This document shows positions 46,601 to 58,194 of a DNA stretch of 64,000 nucleotides, piece after piece. A model generated the notes under the pieces. The model saw only the letters and a program-made list of their open reading frames with translations. It was not told the DNA's origin and ran no database searches. Within the stretch, counting starts at the first letter, position 1, and each line of letters begins with the position of its first letter. Source of the stretch: Mycogone perniciosa (Eukaryota > Ascomycota > Sordariomycetes > Hypocreales > Hypocreaceae). The translations under genes and the position numbers were made by a program. The stretch covers positions 1-64,000 of the forward strand of contig JAOALB010000046.1 in assembly GCA_025331125.1 (NCBI GenBank). The letters run 5' to 3'.

Positions 46601-49600
46601 GGACTGATGGCTCGTCTAACGGATGTTATTAATGACTCGGTGTCAATTCACCCACCCGTGATGGAACAGCGAAGTTGCATCCGTGCAATGGAAGAAATGA
46701 TCAAGGTTTGCCAGGCGTATGCTAGGGTTGCTCGGCCGCAGGTATGTCATTATGTTTATGGACTAATACCTCTCCCATATTTACTGAACTGTAGATATCC
46801 GCTTGTCTTTTATTTGCTGCATCCCAGGACTCGCTGCGCGAAGCGGCTATTTCCTGTTGGGCTGCGATGCTGAAAAATTTCGATACAGAGGATGTTGATG
46901 CGCTCCTTGAAACAACCTTCTTCATCGTCAACCGTTACTGGTCTGCACTGAACGCATCAAGCATTATCATAGCCAAAAATATGCTTGATCACCTCCTACA
47001 GAAGTACGAGTCTGTTGTGGAGAAATACGTCACATACCTACCGTCGCTTTCCCATGTTTCTCAACTGAGCGAAATAGAAACGAGGCTGAATGCGCTTCGA
47101 CCTGTACAGACTGCAGAAGATGCACTAGAGGTGTTTGCTCTGAGAATTGGTCACGACTATTCGGGCGTCGTTCATCAAGCACTAACCGACTTGGTGCCTT
47201 ACCTCAGAGGCAACCAGAGTGCTCTCTACACTTCTGCCATCAGCCAGCGGCCAGACAGTATTATTACGACACTTTTGAGGGCACTTCTCGATTGTGCGTG
47301 TAAATACAATGATGTTCAAGTTGATATAACTCGGTTATGTGTCGAGTGTGTTGGCCTAATCGGTTGTCTGGATTCCAATCAGATCGAAGCTGTACGAGAG
47401 CAGCGATCAATTGTCGTTTTGGATAACTTCGAGGCAATGGACGAAGCCACAGAATTTTCGCTTTTCCTCCTGCAGGAAGTTCTGGTACCCTCCTTCTTGT
47501 CCACCACTGATACGAAGCTCCAAGGGTTTCTCTCTTTTGCCATGCAAGAACTGCTCGATAGATGCGAAATCCGGGCTGCCTGTGCTATGCAAGCTTCTGG
47601 GGTGCTTACCGGAAGCGATATCCATCGAAAATGGATGTTTCTGCCTGAGAACGTTCGAGAAGTGGTCACGCCATTTCTCAATTCGAAATACATGGTAGCT
47701 CCCATGAATCCGTCAGCCGTGGAATATCCTATATTCCATCCTGGGAAGCTATACGGGAACTGGCTGAGAGCTTTCGTTCTCGATCTCTTGCGCAAGGGAC
47801 AGACTCTCCCTGCTGACATGATCTTCGAGCCCCTCACTCGAGTTATACGAGTCAAAGACCTGTCGACTGCGGAGTTTTTGCTCCCCTATCTTGTATTACA
47901 CGTTCTCCTAGGTTCTAGGAGCAGCGAGGCAGAGAAAGATCAAGTCTTGGGCGAATTGACAAGTATACTGCAGCATCAACAATCGGAAGACGCGTCCTAT
48001 CAAGAAAAGGAAGATATGAAACGGCTGTGCCATGTAAGTTATGTACACGTTGTTGTTGAAGTCCTGCTCTAACCATCCGCCAGGCTGTGTTTCGCTTCCT
48101 AGACTATGCTATGAGATGGGTTCACACCAAGCGATCTGGCCGACTGTCTGGGGCCGCCAAAGAGAGTGTGTCTAGGATTCAAAAGCGATTGGACGGGATT
48201 TCTGCCGAGCTGATATCACAGCGGGCTATCGACTGTAACGAATATGCTAGGGCACTCTTCCATTTAGAGCAACATGCTCAAAAAATGGAACAAGCAAAGA
48301 GAGACCCAGGCGACCGGACACGTCTTTTGCAACAACTACAGGATATCTATGCGAATATCGACGAACCCGATGGCCTGGAGGGCATCTCCTCCCATCTTCA
48401 CGTCCTTGACATTAACCAGCAGATTCTAAGCCACAAGAAAGCGGGACGGTGGACAGCAGCACAGACTTGGTATGAGATGCAACTGGCCGAAAAACCTGAC
48501 AACGTCGATGTCCAGATCGACCTGCTCAACTGCCTCAAGCAGGCCGGCCAACACGGTTAGTAACTATAGCCTTTCACATAAGACTAAACTAACATAAAAT
48601 AGACGTACTCTTAAACCACGTTGAGGGTATGCGAACCGATTCGTTCAGTGACAACAAGATCATGTCATTTGCAGTTGAGGCTGCCTGGGTAACGGGTCGA
48701 TGGGGAAATCTGACCAAGTTTACAAACAGATTTCAGGGCAACGTCATTGAAGATTTTAACATTTCACTGGGAGCACTTTTCGAATCTCTTCACAGGAATT
48801 GCAATTATGAGAATTTCGCAAAGACAGTCGGAGAAATGAGGGAGAACATTGCCTCATCGATGACCCCCTCATCAACTGTTTCATTGCAGGCTGCACATGA
48901 CATTATGCTCAAGTGTCACGTTTTGACAGACCTAGAGATTATCATTGGCTCAAGGTCAGTCAATGAAGAGGAGCGAAGCAAGATCACAGCACTCCTAGAT
49001 GGCCGGCTTGAAATTATCGGGGCATACTACAACGACAAGCAATACATCTTGGGCATCCGAAGGGCAGCTATGGAGCTCATACGGTTAGTCAAGTACATGA
49101 TCACAGTGATCGATATGTTTTTCTAATAAGTCTACAGACCGACATTCTCTGATCTTGACATCTCCGGACTATGGTTAGCTAGTTCCCGACTTGCCCGGAA
49201 GACGAATTCTCTGCATCAGTCATTCAATGCGGTCTTGCATGCGTCTCAGCTTGGTGACGACGCGGCCACTATTGAAAACGCCAAATTGCTGTGGCGGGAT
49301 ACACACCACCGCAAAGCAATCCAGATGCTTCAAGGAGCAATCGAACAGAATAAATTTATGACACAGACTGGGCCGTCAGTCAGTGCTAGCGCAGAGTCGG
49401 CCAACAAACTGAGCTCACATCAAAAATTGCTTACTGCGCGCGCACAACTTCTCCTTGCAAAATGGCTGGATGCTGCGGGTCAGACACATGCCGGTGCTCT
49501 TCGCGAGAAATACCAACAACCACCGAAAACTTTCTCTAGTTGGGAGAAGGGCCACTACTATCTCGGTCGCCATTACAAAAAGATACTCGAATCGGAGCAG

Positions 49601-51382
49601 CCACTGAAGGTGGATGATCAGAGTGACAACTACGTTACAGGCGAGATAGCTAGACTTGTTATTGAGAACTACGTCAGATCCCTCAACTCTGGAACCAAGT
49701 ACTTGTACCAAACCCTGCCAAGGATCCTCACACTTTGGCTTGACCTTGGAGCACAGGTTGATAAGGCGCCAGAGGGAAAGGTATCTCTGTCCAGGGAGCT
49801 GCACAAGAGACGACTGGAGCAACTCAGTCTTTTGCATTCGTTCTTGGACAAATACATACATCGTCTGCCAGCGTACATTTTTTACACGGCGTTGCCACAA
49901 ATCGTAGCCCGGATTGCCCACCCCAACGCAAATGTCATTGAACGATTGACACACATTATCGTCAAGGTTGTGGAAGCTCACCCACGACAGGCACTATGGA
50001 GCCTGATTGGCATCATAACTACAAGACAAGTATCGGAACGTAAAGCCCGAGGAACGCAGATTCTCCAGACGCTTAGAAGTGTGTCGAGGAAGGTAGATGG
50101 TGCTTCATTTGACCTGAAATACCTCATTAGAGCGGGTGAAAAGCTAGCGGAACAACTACTACTGGCTTGCCACAATGGTGATTTCCACGGTAACAAGACG
50201 GTTACTGCTAGTCTGACGAAGGATCTCCGCTTCAACCACAAATGCACACCTTGCCCTTTGGTTGTGCCGGTGGAGAGCTCTCTCACACCGACGCTACCAG
50301 CGGTCTCCGAGCACGTGAAGAAACACAAGGCGTTTTCACGAGACGTGGTCTCAATAGACTGCTTCTTGGACGATGTCCTGGTGCTGAGCTCTCTGGCCAA
50401 GCCGAGGCGGCTGACAGCCAGGGGTAGCGATGGCAAGAAATACATGCTTCTCATCAAACCAAAGGATGATCTTCGAACCGACCAGCGGTTGATGGAGTTC
50501 AACGGAATTATCAACCGGTCTTTGAAACGGGACGCAGAGTCCAGCAAACGACAGCTGTACATCCGAACCTACGCTGTGGTGCCTCTGAATGAGGAATGCG
50601 GTATCATTGAATGGGTGCCTGGAATCAAGACAATGCGAGATATCCTATTGAACCTCTACTCATCACAGAAGATTCATCCTGACTACAGTATGCTGAAGCA
50701 GCGCATGGAAGAAGCATCTTCATCGGAGAGCAAGATTGGAATATTTACAAACGATGTGCTTGGGCGGTTCCCTCCAATGCTTCCTGTCTGGTTCATCCAG
50801 CAATTCCCGAACCCATCAGCATGGTTCAGTGCGCGGTTGAAGTATACACGGTCGTGTGCTGTCATGTCCATGGTAGGCACGATCCTTGGCCTCGGCGACC
50901 GACACGGCGAGAATGTCAACCTTGAGGAGGGCAGTGGAGGCGTCTTTCACGTTGACTTCAACTGCCTGTTTGACAAGGGGCTCACTTTTGCGAAACCAGA
51001 ACGCGTCCCTTTCCGCCTCACGCACAACATGGTGGCCGCAATGGGAATCTATGGCTATGAGGGACCATTCCGAAAGTCATCTGAATTGACACTGAGCATT
51101 CTGCGGCAGCAGGAGGAAACGCTGATGACCATTTTGGAGGCCTTCATTTACGATCCCACGCTGGACTTGCAGAAAGATAAGCGAGCGTCCAAGAGAAGTG
51201 ACTTTGGCGTCAAGCTGCAGCCGCAGAGCGTGGTGGATAGCATCAAGAGGAAGGTTAAGGGATTGTTGCCAAACGAAAGCATTCCGTTGAGTGTAGAAGG
51301 ACAGGTGGAGGAGCTGATCAAACAGGCGGTCGACCCGCGAAATCTGACAGCAATGTACATTGGATGGTGTCCGTTCTTATGA
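43663..51382 (+). CDS. MEC1: ATR-type checkpoint PI3K-like kinase (Mec1/UVSB/MUS-9)
   Basis: Giant nuclear Ser/Thr kinase that signals single-stranded DNA and stalled forks, working with a Ddc2/ATRIP partner. Eight exons: 43663-44272, 44320-45256, 45305-46442, 46493-46741, 46795-48033, 48084-48555, 48603-49083 and 49138-51382; introns are 47-54 bases. The product is 2456 residues, typical for Mec1/ATR. The N-terminal 1700 residues are helical HEAT-type repeats, then the FAT region (about 1350-2000). In the kinase domain (about 2110-2400), KYMLLIKPKDD carries the ATP lysine (about 2149), LGLGDRHGEN is the catalytic loop (about 2296) and HVDFN is the metal site (about 2315). The FATC tail (about 2424-2456) ends NLTAMYIGWCPFL. 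All joins preserve frame and length, so the model is good. Confidence 0.95.
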
Positions 51383-52127
51383 AACAGACCGGTTATGTAT
51401 TGTGATTTTACGGGGAGTTGTACGGAAATGGATGGGCGAAAGGGATGAAGCATCATGTAAGGCGATGTCGTTGTCCGAACGTGGACCTAATAGTGTATTC
51501 TGCGAACGAGGATATCTGTATTGATTTGCGCACACATGCTGCATTCAGTGGAGATTTTCACAAAACATGAGAACAAACTCCTGGGCCTTTGAACATTCAA
51601 CTGCCAACAAACACTTTTCCTGCTGCATTGTTTGCTAAGGCCGTCTGTCACTGTCACTGTCACTGTCACTGTTCCAGGCAGTATGGCGTGAAAAGGTGGA
51701 AACGAGCGAAATGAGCTGCTTGCCAGGCAGCCTAGGCTATTTTTTAGTGGGTGGAAGTGACGGACGCGCGACACACGCGCCACCTACTTTTATTCCAGAT
51801 TGCCAACTGACCGTCACCTCTCTCTCTCTCTCTCCTCCCAACTACAAATTTGGTGCCGTTTCCCTCCGCCCAAATTTATTTCCATCTGTCTCTATTCGCG
51901 GCTTTGAATCTGCAGATTTCGCAGTATCGTTGACTGTGCGGCACTGAAGGATATTATTGTGAGGATTCTGACTGAAGGGCGGGCCTTTGCGTCGCCTTTG
52001 CGGGTTTGCGACCGCCATACGAAATACTCAGAGGTCTCACGAGCTCTCTGCATCGTCACCTTTATTTCATTTCGTTTCATTTTCATCATCTATCTGAACG
52101 CATTTCTTCCTCAATTCTGCAGACAAG
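51383..52127. other. Intergenic region with short tandem repeats
   Basis: 3' region of the kinase and promoter of the PARP-finger gene. It contains a hexamer tandem array (51646-51672) and a (CT)n run near 51818-51834. No gene seen. Confidence 0.6.
51646..51672. repeat. TGTCAC hexamer array, 4.5 units
   Basis: Four perfect TGTCAC units followed by TGT, in non-coding DNA. Confidence 0.9.
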
Positions 52128-53537
52128 ATGCCTCAGTATCGTATTGGTCAGTCTGCTATTTTTATCGATTGTCTCTCTGCTCGTCGCGAGCGCTTCTCGA
52201 CATTTGCCAATGGCGGCGTCAGGTTCTGAGCGTGGCGATGGATGCTGATAATTTCCCCCCTGTTTTCAGAGGTCTCCCCCAACAACCGCGCCGGTTGCAA
52301 AGATACCGTGTGCAAGAAGGAAGGCGTGAAGATCACCAAGGGCGAGATAAGATTTGGCACCTGGGTTGAAATTCAAGAGCACGGCTCCTGGAGCTGGAAG
52401 CATTGGTAAGTTTTGTCGCCATCTTGTGCTTTTTTCGCAACGCGAAGCTGATTGTGCCCAGGGGTTGTGTCTCCGGAGCTCAAGTCGTTGGTCTCCAGGA
52501 GCTTTGCAACGAGGGAGGCGACGGAGACTACGACTACAGTGCCATTGATGGCTATGATGACATGAGGTGAGTCTAGCATGGCCCTACGAGTTTTGGGCAG
52601 ACTTCTGATAGTTTCGCAGTGGCAGCCCAGATCTTCAGGAGAAGATTCGCCGCTGTATCGATCAGGGGCACATTGACGCCGATGATTTCAAGGGTGTAAG
52701 TTTCTCTCTGCCATGTTCAGCCTGGTCATTTTCTAACGCAAATACAGGATCCTGAGAAGAACAAACCTGGAGAGAAGGGCATCCACCTTACTGCCAAGCA
52801 GAAGGAGGCCAAGGCGAAGGCCGCTGCTGCTCAGGTATGTTGGAATATTCCCCCGAATACGCACTGTAGCTTATTCCCTGTAGGGCTCTGATGAAGACGA
52901 GGCTCCTGTCAAGAAGGCCAAGCGTGGTAGGAAGAAGGCCGACGATGATGAGGAGGATAAGCCTCAGCCAAAGAAGGCTAAGAAGACAAAGGCCTCCAAG
53001 GCTGATGAAGATGATGAGGAGCCCATCACGGCCAACACCTCGCGCAGCAGGAAGCCCGTCCCCAAGTCCAAGGCCAAGGTTGAAAGCGAGGACGAAGAGG
53101 AAGTCGAGGAGCCTGTCCCTGTCAAAAAGGGGGGCAGGAAGGCTGCCAAACCCAAGGCAAAGGTCGAGAGCGATGAGGAGCCTGAGGCCGAAGCTGCGGA
53201 GCCCGAGGAGCCCGTCCCTGTGAAGAAGGGTGCCAAGAAGGTAACCAAGGCCAAACAGAAGGTTACGGAGGAGGTGGAGAAGCCTGCCAAGGCAACCCGC
53301 GGACGGAAGGCTGCCCCCAAGGCGGTAGCAAAGGCTGAGAGTGAAGAGGAGGAGGCTGAAGAGCAAGAGCCAGAGCCAGAGCCGGTTCCCGCCAAGAAGG
53401 CCCCTGCTAAGAGGGGACGCAAGCCTGCTGCCGCCAAGGAGCCCACCCCTGAGCCCGAAAATACCGGATCGGACGAGGAGGTTGAGAAGCCAGCTCCCAA
53501 GGCCAAAGCCAAACGCGGCCGTGCTCGCAAGAACTAA
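52128..53537 (+). CDS. PARP-type zinc-finger nuclear protein with acidic/basic tail
   Basis: Six exons (52128-52146, 52270-52405, 52462-52566, 52620-52695, 52748-52834, 52884-53537) give 358 residues. The N-terminal 90 residues form one PARP-type zinc finger: C16, C21, then H51 and C54 in KHWGC, with the GEIRFGTWVEI strand. PARP fingers bind DNA breaks. No PARP catalytic or BRCT domain follows. The remaining 240 residues are low-complexity, with acidic Glu/Asp/Ser blocks alternating with Lys/Arg/Ala/Pro blocks (VPVKKG, RGRK-type AT-hook-like pieces, ending AKRGRARKN), as in a chromatin protein. The role in DNA repair or chromatin is inferred from the finger. Confidence 0.87.
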
Positions 53538-53979
53538 TGGCCCAATGCCATGGCTTTTTGCCGAGAGGGTTTGAAGGGGGACGACGACGCAAGTTGACAT
53601 GAACTTGTAAATGTACTATACGAGTGGCTCGGCGGCATGTCGTTTTGATTTGTTTTGTTTTATACCGGAGATTCGTTTTGTTTGAGAGCAGGGAATGTTG
53701 CTATGCGTAATTACATTGCTATTGCGGGGGAATATACGGGAGTTTGTGAAGATGATCAATATGTCGACTGTGTATACTACTGCTTGTACGAAGGACTTCG
53801 TAATCATGGCCATCAAACGTAAGCCGAGGCCCAAGACGCAGACGTCATCACGCCGCTAAGACATGCCGCCACCCCGCCATAGCTTCAGCTCCCCAAAACT
53901 TACACCACCTCTGCTTCATACTTTGCTATAACACAACATCAACCACAAATCGTTGCATCTAGACAACCAACGCCATACA
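53538..53979. other. Intergenic region
   Basis: 3' region of the PARP-finger gene and short promoter of the UCH gene. No gene seen. Confidence 0.6.
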
Positions 53980-54804
53980 ATGTCGACAACCACAAACCCC
54001 GATCCCGGGGCCACCGCCCAAAACCTCATTCCCCTCGAGGCGAATCCCCCGCTCATGACCAGCCTCATCCACAGGCTCGGCGTGTCGCCCGCACTACAGA
54101 TCCACGACGTCTTCTCGCTGACCGAGCCGGAGATGCTCCAGTTCATCCCCCGGCCTGCGCTCGCGCTGCTGCTCGTCTTCCCTATCAGCGCGGTGTACGA
54201 GAGCCACAGGATGGCCGAGGACAGTCTTGTGGACGAGTACAAGGGCGCGGGAGAGGGCGAGCCTGTGATTTGGTGGAGGCAGACGATTCGGAATGCGTGT
54301 GGGTTGATGGGGCTGTTGCATGCGGTGGCGAACGGGTCAGCGAGGAACTTTATCGGTACGTTTTATATGCCTCTGTTTTCCGTTCAGAAGAGAAAAGGAA
54401 GAGAGAAAGAGAGAGAACTAATGAGTGAGACAGAGGAGGGATCGACGCTCGATGAGCTCATCAAGAAGAGCATTCCTCTACGCGCTGTTGAGCGAGCTGC
54501 CCTCATTGAAGAGACACCCGCCCTAGCTGCCGCTCATAAAGAAGCAGCGTCTGGAGGCGACACGGCGGTGCCGAACGAGCAGGATGATGTCGACCTGCAC
54601 TATGTCTGTTTCGTCAAGGGTAAGGATGGAGGTTTGTGGGAGCTTGATGGGCGGAGGAAGGGTCCCATCAGGAGGGGTGATTTGAGCCAGAATGAGGACG
54701 TGCTTAGTGAGAAGGGACTGAGCATCGGCGCGTTGAAGCTTTTGGCGAGAGAGGGACAGGATTTGAGGTTCAGTGCTGTGGCATTGGCTGGGACCTTGGA
54801 CTAG
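53980..54804 (+). CDS. Ubiquitin C-terminal hydrolase, UCH/C12 family (Yuh1/UCHL3-like)
   Basis: Cysteine protease that trims small adducts from the C-terminus of ubiquitin or Nedd8/Rub1. Exons 53980-54355 and 54434-54804 give 248 residues. The oxyanion Gln101 and nucleophile Cys107 lie in QTIRNACGLMGLLHAVAN, His181 in DLHYVCFVKG, and Asp197 in WELDGRRKGP, matching the C12 catalytic set in order. The 78-base intron (54356-54433) is stop-free and in frame, so the unspliced frame would add 26 residues rich in Arg/Lys/Glu. The splice version restores the family join NFIEEGSTL, so splicing is preferred. Confidence 0.91.
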   Translation: MSTTTNPDPGATAQNLIPLEANPPLMTSLIHRLGVSPALQIHDVFSLTEPEMLQFIPRPALALLLVFPISAVYESHRMAEDSLVDEYKGAGEGEPVIWWRQTIRNACGLMGLLHAVANGSARNFIGTFYMPLFSVQKRKGREKERELMSETEEGSTLDELIKKSIPLRAVERAALIEETPALAAAHKEAASGGDTAVPNEQDDVDLHYVCFVKGKDGGLWELDGRRKGPIRRGDLSQNEDVLSEKGLSIGALKLLAREGQDLRFSAVALAGTLD

Positions 54805-54921
54805 AATGCCTGAAGCAAGGGCTGGGGGTGTGTTGACTATAGACTTGTACGTCAAGTTCGCTCACACACAAAGGAGACAAGGGTAATGTAAAAAGAGAGG
54901 AAACATGTTATGGGTTATCGT

Positions 54922-55575
54922 CTATTGAGGTTTCGTAGAGTCGGTTTCCCACACGTCTATCGCCTCGTCAATTGCTGGGCCCAACTCATCCAGATTGAGG
55001 ATCTTGGTGCAATCCGACCGGCAATAGGACGCCAATGTAGCTAGACTATCCTCTTCCAGCTGCCGCATCTCTTCTTCTGTTAGCTTCATCACCGCGGGTC
55101 TCAGCACACGCCGAGGAGCTCTACGAACGATCGGCGCTGCGGCTGGCTCATCTGGCGGGGAGGGATCAAGGTATCGCTGAAGGTCTACATAAACCTGCCC
55201 GTCACGTTTATTTGCCGGCGTGAGCTTGCCATCCAAAGAAGTGGGAATCATCTCTGCATAGGGGCCAGCGGGATCGAGTTGTCGCTGAAGCTCTACATAA
55301 ACATGTCCGTCACGTTTGTTTGCCGGCGCGAGCGTGCAGTCCAAAGCACCGGGAGTCATCTCTGAGTTGGAGTAAGGGGAATGGAGTTGTTGCTGAAGCT
55401 CTAAATAAAGCTCTCCATCGCCTTCATTTGCGAATGTGAGCCTGAAATATAACGAACTGGGACTCATGTCTGAATCGCGGGGAGCGAGATCGAGGTGTTC
55501 CTGAAGCTCGACGTAAACCTGTCCATCGCGCTTGTTTGTCGAGGCGAGCCCGAGGCTTAAAGAACTGCTGGCCAT
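54922..55575 (-). CDS. Protein of four 36-residue tandem repeats, unknown function
   Basis: The single exon from ATG 55575 gives 217 residues. Residues 5-148 are four consecutive 36-residue units (DNA 55456-55563, 55348-55455, 55240-55347 and 55132-55239, 108 bases each). The consensus is S-L-x-x-x-L-x-x-A-N-K-R-D-G-x-V-Y-V-E-L-Q-x-x-L-D-P followed by a variable D/E-M-x-P end. Unit 2 is the most divergent (ANEGDGELYLELQ). The tail is basic (RRAPRRVLRP), then acidic and helical with two cysteines (YCRSDC). There is no signal peptide or membrane segment. I know no family with this unit. It lies tail to tail with the UCH gene. Confidence 0.75.
   Translation of the reverse strand: MASSSLSLGLASTNKRDGQVYVELQEHLDLAPRDSDMSPSSLYFRLTFANEGDGELYLELQQQLHSPYSNSEMTPGALDCTLAPANKRDGHVYVELQRQLDPAGPYAEMIPTSLDGKLTPANKRDGQVYVDLQRYLDPSPPDEPAAAPIVRRAPRRVLRPAVMKLTEEEMRQLEEDSLATLASYCRSDCTKILNLDELGPAIDEAIDVWETDSTKPQ
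55132..55563 (-). repeat. Four 108-bp coding tandem repeats
   Basis: Exact 108-base period without indels. Units 1, 3 and 4 share long stretches of near-identical DNA across the NKRDGxVYVELQ part, pointing to recent duplication; unit 2 has drifted most. Confidence 0.8.
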
Positions 55576-55934
55576 GTCTGAATCGAGGAGAGAAGTGGTG
55601 TTTTACTGATGTGAAGTCACGGCTAACTAATACTTTCGACATTCCACTGGCGCACGCTCCATGGTTCTTATGCTTTTCGAATAGGCGGTTGAGCTGTCAG
55701 ATTTGTTGAACATGAAGGCTGTACTTCACTTGTGATCATTTTGCGCTGTATCTATGGCCTTTGTAGCGGGTGTCTTTGTCAACGCATTCAGAGATGAAGT
55801 GAATGAGACCCCAATACACAATGCAATTATGTTGGACGTGCAGGATAGGTGAATGACAACAAGGCCGTCGGAATTTGTACATCTTTAATCTATTTCTTTA
55901 TTATACATTCTATCGTAGCAACCCCTGTATGCGT
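55576..55934. other. Intergenic region
   Basis: Promoter of the repeat-protein gene and 3' region of fumarase. No gene seen. Confidence 0.6.
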
Positions 55935-57663
55935 TTACTGCTTGTAAGGCGAAGGTCCGACCATCAGTTCTGGTTTTACCAGGGTGTCGAACTCGCTTTC
56001 TGTTAGGGCTTGGAGCTCCAGGGCGCTCTCCTTCAGCGTCAAGCCCTTCTTGTGCGCGTTCTTGGCCACCTTGCTGGCCATGTCGTAGCCGATCTTGGGG
56101 TTGAGGCAAGTTACCAGCATGAGTCTATTGGGTTTCGTCAGTATCATGTATGGGTTACAGAGAGATGAGAGATGGGATGAGAGGTGACTCACGATTCCTT
56201 CATGATGCTGGCAATCTTTTCCTCGTTGGCCTGCAGACCATGGACGAGGTTTGTCTCAAATGAGCGCATGCCGTCCGCCAGAATGCGCGAGCTGTGCAGC
56301 AGGTTACGGATCATCAGGGGCTTGTAGACGTTGAGCTCGAATTGACCGTTCATGCCACCAATTGTCGTCGCGACATTGTTGCCCATGACCTGAGCGCAGA
56401 CCATGGTCAGGGCCTCACACTGAGTCGGGTTGACTTTGCCCGGCATGATGCTGCTGCCTGGCTCGTTCTCGGGCAAGATCAGCTCACCCAGACCGCAGCG
56501 GGGTCCACTGCCCAGATACCGCACATCCTGCGCAATCTTGGTCAAGGATCCAGCCAAGGTGTTGAGACTGCCGTGGGCCTGGACAATGGCATCATGGGCT
56601 GCCAGCGACTCGAACTTGTTTGGCGCCGTCTTGAACTCGATGCCAGTAATCTTGCTAACCTCCTCGGCAATACCCTCAGCGAAGCCCTCGAAAGTGTTGA
56701 TGCCCGTGCCGACAGCAGTTCCGCCCTGAGCCAGCAACTTCAGGTCCGGCAGCGAGCTCTCGACACGCTTGATGCTGAAGTCGAGCTGGGCGACATAACC
56801 AGAAAACTCCTGCGCAAGAGTCAGGGGAGTGGCATCCTGCAAGTGGGTTCGGCCGATCTTGATAATGTTCTTGGCCTCGAACTCGTCCACCTTGGCCTGA
56901 AGAGCGGTGCGCAGGCTGTGGAGGGCGGGGAGCAGGTCGCCTTGGAGCTCCAGGACGGCGGCGATGTGCATGACGGTCGGAAAGGTATCGTTGGACGAGG
57001 CACTGCGGTTGACATGGTCGTTGGGGTGGACGGGGGACTTGGAGCCCATCTTTCCGCCGAGGATCTCAATGGCGCGGTTCGAGATGACTTCGTTGGCATT
57101 CATGTTGGACTGGGTGCCGGAGCCCGTCTGCCAGACAACGAGGGGGAAGTGGTCCAGGAGCTTGAGGTCGGCCACCTCCTTGGCTGCCTGCTGGATGGCC
57201 TGTCCGACCTTGGGGTCTGCACAAGTTAGGATCTATCTCACTGAGCTACTAGGGCGTCCGACATACCCAGGCCATAGCGCATGTTCACCGTGGCTGCGGC
57301 GCCCTTGAGGATGCCAAAGGCCTTGATGACAGGCGGGGGCATGCGATCCTGGGGCTGGTTGATGCGGAAGTTGCCCAAGGACCGCTGCGTCTGGGCGCCC
57401 CAGTACTTGTCAGCCGGCACCTCGATCTCGCCAAAGGCATCGCTCTCGATTCGCGGGGAAGCCATGTTGTTGCGCGTGCTGTGGAAGGCTCTGGTTCTAC
57501 TCGAGAGAGTCGTCGTTGAAGGATACAAGCTCCATCTTATTTGCGGGGTGCAAGCCTGGCACGTGGAAGCTGAAGAAGCAACTGCCCTCGGTAACGAATG
57601 ACATGTCCTGGCGAACACGCCCGAAGCGGAAGTGGTTGCTCTAGCGGAAGCGGTTCGGAGCAT
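55935..57663 (-). CDS. FUM1: Fumarate hydratase (class II fumarase), dual-start
   Basis: TCA-cycle enzyme converting fumarate and malate; a cytosolic form serves fumarate scavenging and the DNA damage response in fungi. Exons 57267-57663, 56193-57216 and 55935-56124 (introns 50 and 68 bases) give 536 residues. The first 66 residues are Arg/Ser/Thr-rich with few acids, a mitochondrial presequence ending RAFHSTRNN. A second in-frame ATG at 57465 (MASPRIESDAFGEIEV) starts exactly where class II fumarases begin, which could give the cytosolic form. Signatures: TGSGTQSNMNANEV, GRTHLQDATPLTLAQEFSG and GSSIMPGKVNPTQCEAL. Confidence 0.95.
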
Positions 57664-58194
57664 CCTGTCTCAAGGTCAAGGTACCAAAGGTTTTTATTTT
57701 ATTTTTTATTTTTTCGAAAAAAAAGGCGGTGTTCTGGATTCACAATGTCCGTCTACAACCACGTGCTTGGCGCAATTGACGGAAAAGAAGGCAATTGGAA
57801 GTTCCCTTTTTTTTAATGTTGAAGAGGCGAGTGAGATATTAAAATTGATCCGAAGGTAGGGAAAAGACGGAGCGGCGGCGGCAACCGGCACGGCATTTAT
57901 AGGATCGGAATTGTTGAGCTTCAAGCGCTGAGCTTGAGCCTGTCAGAAAAAGTGGCTAACCTTTTTCTAGCACTAAAATTGGGCTTTGAACATTTGACAG
58001 AATATCACCCTGGAAAGGTTTTTTTCTGACACTTTTGTCAAATGTAACACTGAAGATGTAGTATAAAAGTTCTAATTCCCCTCAACACTTTGAAATCTCT
58101 TCAGAACAGTAAAACGGCCGGGAATGGATTGCGTAAAATTTGGACTATGAATCCGTTGTGGCCAGGGTCATTCCCTTTGGGTGGTGCTGAGTGC
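57664..58194. other. Intergenic region
   Basis: Promoter of fumarase and 3' region of the small gene. A T/A-rich run lies near 57695-57725. No gene seen. Confidence 0.6.

Noticed and set aside
56294..57229. 311-codon plus-strand frame opposite fumarase
   Set aside because: Antisense shadow of a highly conserved, GC-biased coding exon; no domain and no introns matching it.
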